64,000 nt of DNA from Microthrixaceae bacterium. GTDB taxonomy: Bacteria; Actinomycetota; Acidimicrobiia; Acidimicrobiales; DATDAH01. Made by a program: the position numbers and the translations under genes. Location of the stretch: NCBI GenBank assembly GCA_020637195.1, contig JACJWK010000011.1, positions 1 through 64,000 of the forward strand, given 5' to 3'. The stretch's first letter is position 1. Each line of letters opens with the position of its first letter. The notes beneath the pieces are model-generated. The model did no database searches and was not told where the DNA came from. It worked only from the letters and a program-made list of their open reading frames with translations. Shown piece by piece: positions 40,964 through 49,655 of the stretch.

Positions 40964-43159
40964 GTGCGCCGTCGCCGACTCCTCGCCCTGTTGGCCGCCG
41001 GCGCCACCGCCACCGCGGCGCTCGCCGTCGGCCCACCCACCCCGGTGGCCGCCGCCGGCGGCGGCTCCATCACCATCGTCGTCGACACCGCCCCCGCCGA
41101 CGGCACCGACGTCGGCTTCACCAGCTGCCTCGGCGCCGGCTGCGGCACCTTCACCCTCGACGACGACACCGACCCCACCCTGCCCGACCGCATCACCGGC
41201 ACCGACCTCGCCCCCGGCACCTACACCGTCACCCAGAGCCCCCTGCCTGGCTGGACCCTCACCGCCCTCACCTGCACCACCAGCACCGGCGTCACCACCG
41301 ACCCCGCCAACCGCCGCATCACCGTCGCCCTCACCGCCGGCCAGGACGTCGCCTGCACCTTCCGGGTCGAATCGCCCTCGATCACCATCGTCCAGGACAC
41401 CGAGCCCGACGACCCCACCGATTTCGGCTACACCAGCTGCCTCGGCGCCGGCTGCGGCACCTTCACCCTCGACGAAGACACCGACCCGACGTGGCCGCGG
41501 ACCCTCACCGGCAGCGGCCTCGCGGCCGGCACCTACACCATCACCCAGGATCCGCGCACCCCCTGGTCCGTCGCCGCCATCGACTGCACCCCGTGGACCC
41601 GGGTCACCAGGGACCTCGCCAACCGCCGCGTCACCTTCGTGCTCCTGTCCCCCACCGATCACCCCACCTGCACGTTCCGGAACGTGACCCAGACGATCAC
41701 CATCGTCGATGACGACCTCACCGATTCCGGCCAGGACCACGCCTTCACGGGTTGCGGACCCGACGGCTGTGCCCCGTTCACCCTCGACGACGACTCCGAC
41801 CCCGCGCTCCCCGATCGCATCACCACCGGCCCCGTGGCCACCGGCACCTACACCGTCATCCAGGACGACGTCCCCGGTTGGGAGTTGGCCGGGCTCACGT
41901 GCGCCGGCGAGACCACCGACCTCGACCATCTCCGGGTCACCATCGATCTCGCAGCCGGCGAGCACCGCACCTGCACGTACACGAACCGACCCGTCCCCCC
42001 GTCGCTGACCGGCGTCGCCGACGTCTCCGTCGGCTACTACGTCACCTGCGGGCTCGGGCACGACACCGGCGTGCGCTGCTGGGGCCGGGGCACGCTCGGG
42101 GACGGACCGCTCGTCTCGACCTCCACCACGGCACGCACCGTGCGCGCCGGCCCGGGCGGCGAGGCGCTCTCCGGCGTGACCCAGGTTGACGCCGGAGTGG
42201 GCTTCGCCTGTGCCGTGCTCGAGACCACCGAGGTGCGCTGCTGGGGATCCAGTCCCGACGGTGGGCTGGGGACGGGGACGACCGAGGAGGCCCTGCCGAC
42301 GCCGGTGCTCGACCCGACGAGCCAGGGCCCGCTCACCGGGGTCGTGAGCGTCGACGCCGGCTGGGGCCGCGCCTGCGCAGTGCTCGACGACGGCACCGTC
42401 CGGTGCTGGGGGGACAACGACGAGGGCACGCTCGGCAACGGCACCACCGTCGGTTCCCCCCTCCCGGTGACGGTCCTCGACCCCAGCGGCACCGCCCCGC
42501 TGACCGACGTGGTCGACGTGGCCGTCGCCAGCCGGACGACGTGCGCGGTGCAGGCGACCGGGAGCGTCGTCTGCTGGGGCCAGGCCAACTACCTCGGCAC
42601 CGGCGACACGGGCTCCGGCCCGGTTCCCACCCCTCGCCCCGTGCTCCGGCCCGACGGCCAGGGCCCACTGACGGGAGTGACCCAGATCGACGGGCTCTGG
42701 GTGCACACCTGCGGGCGGCTCGCCGACGGGCACGCGGTGTGCTGGGGCAACGACAACGGCCAGCTCGGGACGACCGACCCCGCCCACCACCCCTTCCCCG
42801 TCGAAGTGCTGGACGGCGCGGGCGCCGGGCCACTCACCGATGTCGTCGAGGTCCACGCCGGCTACTACGTCTCGTGTGCGCGCCTCGGCGACGGCCGGGT
42901 GGTGTGCTGGGGGCAACGCTGGGGCAACGGCATGCTCGGTGACGGTCGAGTCGGCGGGATGGCCCCACTCCCGGTCGCCGTCGAACAACGCGACCGGTCG
43001 GCGCTGACGGGCGCGGCGCAGGTCACCACCGGCATGTACAGCAGTTGCGCGTCGCTCACGTCGGGCGAGGTGCGCTGCTGGGGCGACAACGACTACGCGG
43101 AGCTCGGCGACGGCACCACCTTCGACCGGTCGCGGGCGGTGGCGGCGGTGGCGCCGTGA
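40964..43159 (+). CDS. Secreted protein with three prealbumin-like Cys-rich domains and RCC1-like propeller
   Basis: Protein of 731 residues, signal peptide RRRRLLALLAAGATATAALA. Three tandem beta-sandwich repeats (about residues 34-340) each hold four Cys in one pattern: FTSC, GAGC followed by TFTLDDD, GTYTVTQ, a Cys after LTALTC, and a last one in ACTF. They resemble prealbumin-like/SpaA-type folds. Residues about 345-731 hold seven RCC1-like blades, each ending CWG with LGDG-like text (VRCWGRGTLGDG, VRCWGDNDEGTLGNG). No LPXTG, SLH or lipobox anchor. GTG 40964 is forced by a TGA in frame at 40955. The TGA overlaps the next GTG. Function unknown; adhesion or ligand binding is inference. Confidence 0.85.
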   Translation: MRRRRLLALLAAGATATAALAVGPPTPVAAAGGGSITIVVDTAPADGTDVGFTSCLGAGCGTFTLDDDTDPTLPDRITGTDLAPGTYTVTQSPLPGWTLTALTCTTSTGVTTDPANRRITVALTAGQDVACTFRVESPSITIVQDTEPDDPTDFGYTSCLGAGCGTFTLDEDTDPTWPRTLTGSGLAAGTYTITQDPRTPWSVAAIDCTPWTRVTRDLANRRVTFVLLSPTDHPTCTFRNVTQTITIVDDDLTDSGQDHAFTGCGPDGCAPFTLDDDSDPALPDRITTGPVATGTYTVIQDDVPGWELAGLTCAGETTDLDHLRVTIDLAAGEHRTCTYTNRPVPPSLTGVADVSVGYYVTCGLGHDTGVRCWGRGTLGDGPLVSTSTTARTVRAGPGGEALSGVTQVDAGVGFACAVLETTEVRCWGSSPDGGLGTGTTEEALPTPVLDPTSQGPLTGVVSVDAGWGRACAVLDDGTVRCWGDNDEGTLGNGTTVGSPLPVTVLDPSGTAPLTDVVDVAVASRTTCAVQATGSVVCWGQANYLGTGDTGSGPVPTPRPVLRPDGQGPLTGVTQIDGLWVHTCGRLADGHAVCWGNDNGQLGTTDPAHHPFPVEVLDGAGAGPLTDVVEVHAGYYVSCARLGDGRVVCWGQRWGNGMLGDGRVGGMAPLPVAVEQRDRSALTGAAQVTTGMYSSCASLTSGEVRCWGDNDYAELGDGTTFDRSRAVAAVAP
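40979..41236 (+). repeat. 258-base near-identical repeat, copy A
   Basis: Matches 45402-45659 with only two differences over 258 bases, covering the signal peptide and most of the first domain. The flanking sequence on either side differs strongly, so the identity ends abruptly. Confidence 0.9.
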
Positions 43160-45390
43160 TCGGCCCCTCCCGCAAGCCGCTCGTCACCGTGGTCGTCCTG
43201 GCGCTCGCGGCAGGCGCCCTGACATTGGCGTCGCCTGCCCCCTCCCCTGCTCTGGCCGTCGCATCGCCGACGCCCGAGTTCGAGCTCGAGTCGAACCCGG
43301 CCATCATCACGCTGCCGTTCCTGTCTGCTCGGCTCGACGCCTCGCCTTCGGGCCCGCAGGACTTCACCTACACCGGCTGCAAGGGCACCGACGGCTCGGC
43401 GTGCACCACGTTCACACTCGACGACGACGACGATCCCGCCGCGGCGAGCGCCCGGACGGCCGACGGGCTCGCACCGGGCCTCTACACGATCACCCAGGAC
43501 CCCGTGCCGAACTGGACGGTCACGGCGATCAACTGCTCGAACACGAGCACCGAGGTCGTGGACCTGGCCAACCGCCGCGTGACGGTCGACCTCCCGTCGG
43601 GCCAGGGCGTGTTCTGCACGTTCTCCAACCGCACCCGGACGATCCGCATCCGCCAGGACACCACGCCGGACGACCCCGCCGACTTCGCCTACACGGGGTG
43701 CCGGGAGCCGGCCGCCTGTGGCACCTTCACCCTCGACGACGACCGCGACGGCACCCACCCACGCGAGCAGTCCGCCTCCGTCCTGGCACCGGGCACCTAC
43801 ACCGTCAGCCAGTCCGGCGACGACCGCTGGCCGCTCACCGCCCTCACCTGCGACCGCCCCGAGGCGATCTCGCTCGGGGAGCGCCGGGTGACGATCGACC
43901 TCGAGCGCGCCGAGACGGTGACGTGCACGTTCACCAACCGCACCCAGTCGATCACCATCGAGCAGGACACCGAGCCCGACAGCGGCGCCGACGTCGAGTT
44001 CCTCGGCTGCATGGGCAGCGCCTGCGGCCCCACCACGCTCGACGACGACCAGGAGCCCACCCTCCCCCGCACCACCACGGCCCGAGGGCTCGCCCCCGGC
44101 ACCTACACGGTGACCCAGGCCGACGTGCCCGGGCACGACCTCCGGGCGCTCGAGTGCAGCACCGACGAGGTGGTGGACCTCGTCGGACGCCGGGTCACGA
44201 TCACCCTCGAGCCGCTCGAGGACGTGTGGTGCACCTTCCGGAACCGTCTCCGGCTGAGCGGAGCGACCCAGGTCAGCGCAGGGTACCGCCGCACCTGCGC
44301 GGTGGTGACCGGCGGGCAGGTCCGCTGCTGGGGCGTCGGCGCCCTCGGCGACGGGCGCGACACCGGGAGCAGCACGCCCGTCGTGGTCTCGAACGTGGAC
44401 GGTTCGGGGCCGCTCACCGGCGCCGTCCAGGTGTCGGTCGGTGCGCTGTTCTCGTGTGCGACCCTCGATTCCGGCGAGGCCCGTTGTTGGGGCGTCAACC
44501 ACCAGGGACAACTCGGGGACGGCACGACGACCGATGCGCTCCGCCCCACGCCGGTGCTGAATCCCGACGGGACCGCGCCGCTCACCGGTATCGCCGAGGT
44601 CACGGCGGGCTTCGCCCGGGCCTGCGCACGACTCCTCAACAGCGAGATTCGGTGCTGGGGCTACAACCAGGACGGGACCCTCGGGAACGCGGTCACCGGC
44701 TCCGACGCACTCCTCCCCATCACGGTGCTCGATCCAACCGGCGCCAGCCCGCTGACCGGGACGACGAGCGTGGCCGTCGGCCTCCAACACGTCTGCGCCT
44801 CGCTCGGGAGCGGGCAGGCGCGGTGCTGGGGGAAGGGGACGAACGGCGAGTTGGGTCAGGGCGCCCCCACCACGTCGCTCACGCCGGTTCCGGTGAGCAA
44901 CCCCGAGGGCACCGCACCGCTGACGGGAGTGCGCGTCCTGTCGAGCAGTTGGACCCACACCTGTGCCCTCCTGACCACCGGCGAGGCGAGCTGCTGGGGG
45001 ACCGGGGAGGCGTTCGGGACCACTGGCCATGCGTTGCGTCCCGTCCCGGTCCCCGGGCCCGGAGGCGGTTCAGCGCTGCCGGGCATCGGGTCGATCAGTG
45101 CCGGCGGCTGGGTGACGTGTGCGCTCACCGGACAGCTGCTCTGTCTCGGCGACAACCAGTACGGCGGTATCGGTGACGGCACCACGACCGACCGTGCCCT
45201 CCCCGTCCCGGTGCTCGACCGAACGGGAGCGGCCCCCCTGCTCGACGTCGTCCAGGTGTCGACCGGCTACGACCATGCCTGCGCACTCCTCGCGTCCAGC
45301 GAGGTCCGCTGCTGGGGCGCAAACGGTGGCCAACTCGGCGACGGGACCACGTCGCCCCGGACCTTGCCGGTGGCGGTGGTCGCGCCGTGA
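43156..45390 (+). CDS. Secreted prealbumin-like/RCC1-like protein, second paralogue
   Basis: Protein of 744 residues, paralogous to the preceding gene. A signal peptide (LVTVVVLALAAGALTLASP) precedes three Cys-rich prealbumin-like repeats (FTYTGCKG, FAYTGCRE, VEFLGCMG; FTLDDD and GTYTV motifs; CTFSNR, CTFTNR, CTFRNR at the domain ends). A seven-bladed RCC1-like propeller follows (VRCWGVGALGDG, ARCWGVNHQGQLGDG, to VRCWGANGGQLGDG); blade six has LCLGDN in place of CWG. GTG 43156 overlaps the upstream TGA as GTGA, so it is translationally coupled. Nucleotide identity with its neighbour is limited, so this is an older duplicate. No wall anchor seen. Confidence 0.85.
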   Translation: MIGPSRKPLVTVVVLALAAGALTLASPAPSPALAVASPTPEFELESNPAIITLPFLSARLDASPSGPQDFTYTGCKGTDGSACTTFTLDDDDDPAAASARTADGLAPGLYTITQDPVPNWTVTAINCSNTSTEVVDLANRRVTVDLPSGQGVFCTFSNRTRTIRIRQDTTPDDPADFAYTGCREPAACGTFTLDDDRDGTHPREQSASVLAPGTYTVSQSGDDRWPLTALTCDRPEAISLGERRVTIDLERAETVTCTFTNRTQSITIEQDTEPDSGADVEFLGCMGSACGPTTLDDDQEPTLPRTTTARGLAPGTYTVTQADVPGHDLRALECSTDEVVDLVGRRVTITLEPLEDVWCTFRNRLRLSGATQVSAGYRRTCAVVTGGQVRCWGVGALGDGRDTGSSTPVVVSNVDGSGPLTGAVQVSVGALFSCATLDSGEARCWGVNHQGQLGDGTTTDALRPTPVLNPDGTAPLTGIAEVTAGFARACARLLNSEIRCWGYNQDGTLGNAVTGSDALLPITVLDPTGASPLTGTTSVAVGLQHVCASLGSGQARCWGKGTNGELGQGAPTTSLTPVPVSNPEGTAPLTGVRVLSSSWTHTCALLTTGEASCWGTGEAFGTTGHALRPVPVPGPGGGSALPGIGSISAGGWVTCALTGQLLCLGDNQYGGIGDGTTTDRALPVPVLDRTGAAPLLDVVQVSTGYDHACALLASSEVRCWGANGGQLGDGTTSPRTLPVAVVAP

Positions 45391-46415
45391 CCCGTCGCCG
45401 CCTCCTCGCCCTGTTGGCCGCCGGCGCCACCGCCACCGCGTCGCTCGCGGTCGGCCCACCCACCCCGGTGGCCGCCGCCGGCGGCGGCTCCATCACCATC
45501 GTCGTCGACACCGCCCCCGCCGACGGCACCGACGTCGGCTTCACCAGCTGCCTCGGCGCCGGCTGCGGCACCTTCACCCTCGACGACGACACCGACCCCA
45601 CCCTGCCCGACCGCATCACCGGCACCGACCTCGCCCCCGGCACCTACACCGTCACCCAGGACGCCGACACCCCCGCCCTGACGTCGTTGACCTGCACCGA
45701 CGGCGGCACCGTCGACCTCGCCGCTCGTCGGGCCACGATCGTGCTCGCCGCGGACGCGGACGTGACCTGCCGGTTCAAGACCTGGGCGCCCTGGATCGAG
45801 GTCGTCCACGACACGAGCCCCGACGGACCGCCGTCCTTCGTGTACCGGGGCTGCCTCGGCGACGACTGCGACCTCTTCACCCTCGACGACGACCCGTCGA
45901 CACCCGTGCCCCGGTCGGCCCGCGCCGATCGAGTGGCCTTCGGGACCTACACGATCACGGCGTTGCCCGACCCCCGCTGGACGGTCACCAACATCATCTG
46001 CGCCGGCCGGGCCCAGCTCGACGTCCCCGGCCAGCGGGCGACGATCGAGATCGACGAGCCGACCGACAACGTCTCGTGTCGCTTCACGGTCGAGACCCAG
46101 CGCATCACGGTCCGGGTGAACGACCTCGCCGACTCCGGCGCGGACCACCACTTCACCAGCTGTCGGGGCTCGGAAGGCTGCGGGGTCTTCTTCATCGACG
46201 ACGACGCCGGCGCCGACGCGACGGTGCCCGACCACATCGCATCGGGGCCGATCCCGGCCGGCACCTACACGATCTCCCTCGAGCCCGACCCCGGCCGCGA
46301 GCTGGTGTCGATCGTGTGCACGGCGGGGACCGTGGACCTGCCCGCACTGCGGGCCACCGTCACGATCGCCCCCAGCCAGCACCCCGTCTGCACCTTCACC
46401 ACACGCCCCCGCTGA
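45387..46415 (+). CDS. Secreted prealbumin-like protein without propeller, third paralogue
   Basis: Protein of 342 residues: the same signal peptide and first domain as the 40964 gene (258 bases nearly identical), then two diverged prealbumin-like domains (FVYRGCLGDDC and HFTSCRGSEGC, each with a Cys pattern and FGTYTI or AGTYTI). It ends at CTFTTRPR just where the paralogues begin the RCC1 propeller, so it either lost the propeller or is a shorter partner. GTG 45387 overlaps the preceding TGA (GTGA). It is last in the coupled cluster; a 160-base gap follows. Function unknown. Confidence 0.85.
   Translation: MTRRRLLALLAAGATATASLAVGPPTPVAAAGGGSITIVVDTAPADGTDVGFTSCLGAGCGTFTLDDDTDPTLPDRITGTDLAPGTYTVTQDADTPALTSLTCTDGGTVDLAARRATIVLAADADVTCRFKTWAPWIEVVHDTSPDGPPSFVYRGCLGDDCDLFTLDDDPSTPVPRSARADRVAFGTYTITALPDPRWTVTNIICAGRAQLDVPGQRATIEIDEPTDNVSCRFTVETQRITVRVNDLADSGADHHFTSCRGSEGCGVFFIDDDAGADATVPDHIASGPIPAGTYTISLEPDPGRELVSIVCTAGTVDLPALRATVTIAPSQHPVCTFTTRPR
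45402..45659 (+). repeat. 258-base near-identical repeat, copy B
   Basis: Partner of 40979-41236, offset 4423 bases. Synonymous positions are also identical, which points to recent duplication or gene conversion, not to selection on the protein alone. Confidence 0.9.
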
Positions 46416-46563
46416 CGCGCGGGCAGGCCGGAGCGGACCGGGGACGTGGACGAGCGATGCGACCAGTCCCGGGCCATCGCCTCCTCCCGGTGACGGCGGC
46501 GGACCCGTCGCCGCTTCACGCGAACGTCATCGCCCCCGCCCGCGACGGGCGGCGCCCGTCGGC

Positions 46564-46569
46564 CAAGCT
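46564..46569 (+). promoter_or_regulatory. Possible -10 box, leaderless type, for YceI gene
   Basis: CAAGCT lies 6 bases before ATG 46576; no ribosome site. The first base deviates from TANNNT. Confidence 0.3.
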
Positions 46570-46575
46570 GGTGGC

Positions 46576-47313
46576 ATGCCGTTCTCCGAGACCGTCCGCA
46601 CGCCCAAGTTCTGGCTGATCGCGATCCCCGTCGTGGTGCTGCTGGCCGTCGTCGTGGGCCCGTTCGTCTACATCAACTTCATCAAGGAGGACGCCCCCGA
46701 CCCGCTGACCTTCGACGACATCGGCACCGCGACGTCGACGACCGCCGGCGGGAGCGACGACACCGCGGCCACGGCCGGCGCCGACGACGGCATCGACGGC
46801 TCGTGGGAGGTCGCCGCCGGCTCCACCGCCGGCTACCGCGCCACCGAGGTGCTCTTCGGGCAGTCCACCGAGGGCGCGGGGCGCACCGAGGACGTCACCG
46901 GCACGCTCGTGATCGAGGGCACGACGGCCAGCGAGGCGGGCTTCGAAGTCGACCTCACCACCCTCGAGAGCGACGAGGACCGCCGCGACGGCCAGGTGAA
47001 CGGCCGCATCCTCGAGACCAGCCAGTTCCCGACGGCGACCTTCGAGCTCACCGAGCCCCTCGACTTCGGCGAGGTGCCCGACGATCTCGAGGAGATCACC
47101 GTGGAGGCCACCGGCGACCTGACCGTGCACGGGGTCACCCAGTCGGTCACGTTCGACCTGACCGCCCGCCGCAACGGCGACGCCATCGAGGTCACCGGCT
47201 CGATGCCCATCACCTGGTCCGACTACGACATCGACGACCCGAGCGGCGGCCCCGCCCAGGTGGAGGACACCGGCACCATGGAGTTCGCCCTCTCGTTCTC
47301 GAAGGCCGCCTGA
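46576..47313 (+). CDS. YceI family protein, membrane-anchored
   Basis: Protein of 245 residues. An N-terminal transmembrane helix (about residues 12-34) and a Thr/Asp/Ala-rich linker lead to a YceI lipocalin-like domain beginning SWEVAAGSTAGYRATEVLFG. The family pattern is seen in FEVDLTTLESDEDRRDGQVN, TATFELTEPLDF and GDLTVHGVTQSVTFDLTARR. YceI barrels bind polyisoprenoid or amphiphilic ligands. The domain would sit outside the membrane. The gene stands between the RCC1 cluster and the Vgb-like gene with gaps on both sides. Confidence 0.9.
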   Translation: MPFSETVRTPKFWLIAIPVVVLLAVVVGPFVYINFIKEDAPDPLTFDDIGTATSTTAGGSDDTAATAGADDGIDGSWEVAAGSTAGYRATEVLFGQSTEGAGRTEDVTGTLVIEGTTASEAGFEVDLTTLESDEDRRDGQVNGRILETSQFPTATFELTEPLDFGEVPDDLEEITVEATGDLTVHGVTQSVTFDLTARRNGDAIEVTGSMPITWSDYDIDDPSGGPAQVEDTGTMEFALSFSKAA

Positions 47314-47333
47314 ACGACCCGAGGGCGGTCCAC

Positions 47334-47339
47334 TAGCGT
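47334..47339 (+). promoter_or_regulatory. -10 box TAGCGT before Vgb-like gene
   Basis: TAGCGT lies 30 bases before ATG 47370, with GGGAGG in between as ribosome site, so this transcript has a short leader. The same hexamer precedes the genes at 50480 and 58800. Confidence 0.45.
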
Positions 47340-47369
47340 TCCCGCCAGCCGACGAGCCGGGAGGCCGCC

Positions 47370-48737
47370 ATGACCGACCACGTTCGCCGACGCCGAGCAG
47401 CGCTCGTGCTCGCGTTGACGCTGCTGGCCACCGTCCTCGCGGGCGGAGCCCCCTCGGCGCGGGCCGCCACCGGGGACATCACCGTCTTCGGCGCCACCGG
47501 GCTCTTCCCCACCGGCGGCATCATCGAGGGCCCCGACGGCAACCTCTACTTCACCAACCCGGGCTCGACCGTCAGCGGGATCGGCGAGATGACCCCGGCG
47601 GGAGCCATCACCTTCCACACGGACCCGGCGATGGACACGCCCAGCGACCTCACCGTGGGCGGCGACGGCAACATCTGGTTCACCAACACGCGCGGGAACA
47701 ACACGGGCCAGATCGGCCGGTTCGACCTGACCACCGACACGTTCACCTTCTTCTCGTCCGGGAACGTCACGTTCCCGTTCAAGATCGCCACCGCGCCCGA
47801 CGGGAGCGTGTGGTTCACCGGAGGCGGCAGCGTCGCCCGGCGCATGCACACCGGGGGCACCGGCACCGCGGGCACCCTCGGAGCCAGCACCAACACGGGC
47901 GGGTCCACCGGGGACATCGCCGTGGGCCCCGACGGCAACATGTGGATCACCAAGGCGCAGAACGCCAACATCGGCGGCGTCACCGCCCACTCCCTGCTGC
48001 GGGTGAACCCCACCACCGGCGACACCACCCCGTTCGCCCTGCCCCAGGACGTCGGCCCCCGCCAACTGGCGATCGGGCCCGACGGGAACCTGTGGTTCGG
48101 GCACTCGGGCCTCGCGCAGCCGGGCCTCATGCGCTACGTGATCGCCACCAACACCTTCACCAACTTCAACCTGCCCGTCGACAGCAACCCGAAGGGGCTC
48201 ACCGCGGGCGACGACGGCAACCTCTGGTTCATCCGCGGCAACACCGACACGATCGGCCGCATCAGCCCGACCGGCACCGGGTACACCACGTTCACCACCG
48301 CGAACCTCGACTTCGGGCCGAGCACCCAGGAGATCACCCAGGGTCCGGGCGGCCGACTGTTCGCGGCGGCCGGCGGGAGCCCCCGGCGCATCGCCCGGGT
48401 GGCCATCGACCCGCCCACCTGCAAGGGCCAGCCCGTCACCGTCGACCTCTCGAAGGGCGAGACCCCGACGAACGGCGACGACGTGATCCTCGGCACCGAC
48501 GGCCCCGACACGATCAACGCCCTCGACGGCAACGACCTCGTCTGCGCCGGCAACCGCGGCGACGTCGTCAACGGCGGTCCCGGCAACGACACCCTGCTGG
48601 GCTTCCGGGGCAAGGACACGCTCAACGGCGGTCCCGGCAACGACACGATCGTCGGGGGCAAGGGTCGCGACATCTGCCGGGGCAACGCCGGCACCGACAC
48701 CGCCCGCACCTGCGAGACCCGCGGCGGCATCCCCTGA
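47370..48737 (+). CDS. Secreted Vgb/NHL-like propeller with C-terminal RTX-type repeats
   Basis: Protein of 455 residues. A signal peptide ends near ARA. Residues about 33-345 form a propeller like virginiamycin B lyase, with blade motifs GPDGNLYFT, GGDGNIWFTN, APDGSVWFT, GPDGNMWIT, GPDGNLWFG and GDDGNLWFI. The C-terminal 100 residues carry hemolysin-type calcium-binding nonapeptides (GPGNDTLLG, GPGNDTIVG, GTDGPDTINALDGNDLV). True Vgb enzymes lack such a tail; this is more likely a binding or structural secreted protein. GGGAGG lies before the ATG. The stop overlaps the probable CTG start of the next gene. Confidence 0.87.
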   Translation: MTDHVRRRRAALVLALTLLATVLAGGAPSARAATGDITVFGATGLFPTGGIIEGPDGNLYFTNPGSTVSGIGEMTPAGAITFHTDPAMDTPSDLTVGGDGNIWFTNTRGNNTGQIGRFDLTTDTFTFFSSGNVTFPFKIATAPDGSVWFTGGGSVARRMHTGGTGTAGTLGASTNTGGSTGDIAVGPDGNMWITKAQNANIGGVTAHSLLRVNPTTGDTTPFALPQDVGPRQLAIGPDGNLWFGHSGLAQPGLMRYVIATNTFTNFNLPVDSNPKGLTAGDDGNLWFIRGNTDTIGRISPTGTGYTTFTTANLDFGPSTQEITQGPGGRLFAAAGGSPRRIARVAIDPPTCKGQPVTVDLSKGETPTNGDDVILGTDGPDTINALDGNDLVCAGNRGDVVNGGPGNDTLLGFRGKDTLNGGPGNDTIVGGKGRDICRGNAGTDTARTCETRGGIP

Positions 48738-49633
48738 TCGGTCCGCGGCGAGCCGTCGCCGTCGCGCTCGCGGCCGTCGGCCTGCTGGCCGCGGCGTGCG
48801 GCGCCGCCGACGCACCGCAGGCCGACGCCCGCGACGCGGTCCGGGACGCCACGACCACGACCCCACCCGAGCGTCCGACCACCACGGCGGCCCCCGCACC
48901 GACCACCACCACCACCACCACGATCGACCCCTACGCGCCGCCGGCGTGGCTCGGGCAACGGCCCTTGCCCGTCACCGCCGACGGCTTCGGCGAGGTGCAG
49001 GCCACGCCCCCCGAGCTCGATCCCCGCCGGATCCAGCAGCCCGACGTCCTGCCGCCGCCCGCGGGCGCCGCGTTCGAGTCCACCGTGCAGGCCGTCCCCG
49101 ACGACGTCGCGGCCCGCTCCACCTGGTCCCCCGCCTGTCCGATCACCCTCGATCAGCTCCGCTACGTCACCGTCACCTTCTGGGGCTTCGACGGCGACCA
49201 CCACCGGGGCGAGCTGCTCGTGCACGCCGACGCCGCGGCGCCGCTGGTCGAGGTCTTCCGCGCCCTCGACGCCGCCCGCTACCCCATCGAGGAGATGCGG
49301 GTGGTGGCCGCGCCCGAGCTCGACCTGGCCCCCACCGGCGACGGCAACAACACCACGGCCTTCGTGTGCCGGCCCGTCCGGGGGGCCACGTCGTGGTCGC
49401 AGCACGCGTACGGCCTGGCCGTCGACGTCAACCCGTTCCTGAACCCGTACGTGAAGGGTGGCCTCGTGCTGCCCGAGCTGGCGTCGGCCTACACCGACCG
49501 CACCCGCACCGACCCGGGGGTCCTCCACGCCGACGACCCCGCGGTCCGCGCGTTCGCCGCCATCGGCTGGGGGTGGGGCGGGGACTGGTCGAGCCTGAAG
49601 GACTACCAGCACTTCAGCGCCAACGGACGCTGA
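48734..49633 (+). CDS. M15-like peptidase lipoprotein with apparent CTG start
   Basis: Lipoprotein of about 299 residues, paralogue of the 9056 gene. A signal peptide with RR and lipobox GLLAAACG comes first, then a Thr/Pro linker and a zinc peptidase domain of the M15 fold. His224 and Asp231 lie in SQHAYGLAVDVN and His293 in DYQHFS, with GWGWGGDW between. It would cut peptide bonds in the cell wall. There is no ATG, GTG or TTG between the upstream coding region and the lipobox. The only near-cognate codon is CTG 48734, which overlaps the preceding TGA as CTGA, the same geometry as the ATGA and GTGA couplings here. CTG initiation is inferred. Confidence 0.82.
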   Translation: MIGPRRAVAVALAAVGLLAAACGAADAPQADARDAVRDATTTTPPERPTTTAAPAPTTTTTTTIDPYAPPAWLGQRPLPVTADGFGEVQATPPELDPRRIQQPDVLPPPAGAAFESTVQAVPDDVAARSTWSPACPITLDQLRYVTVTFWGFDGDHHRGELLVHADAAAPLVEVFRALDAARYPIEEMRVVAAPELDLAPTGDGNNTTAFVCRPVRGATSWSQHAYGLAVDVNPFLNPYVKGGLVLPELASAYTDRTRTDPGVLHADDPAVRAFAAIGWGWGGDWSSLKDYQHFSANGR

Positions 49634-49642
49634 CGGCGTGAC

Positions 49643-49648
49643 TACGGT
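49643..49648 (+). promoter_or_regulatory. -10 box, leaderless type, before broken serine hydrolase
   Basis: TACGGT lies 7 bases before ATG 49656, without a ribosome site. Confidence 0.45.
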
Positions 49649-49655
49649 CCGGGCG

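Noticed and set aside
41050..46400. Repeated blocks that could suggest a CRISPR or transposon repeat
   Set aside because: They are codon-phased protein domain repeats with conserved Cys and LDDD motifs. No terminal inverted repeats or transposase.
47370..48737. Assignment as virginiamycin B lyase (resistance gene)
   Set aside because: Only the propeller repeats match; the signal peptide and RTX tail argue against an antibiotic lyase and I could not confirm the catalytic residues.
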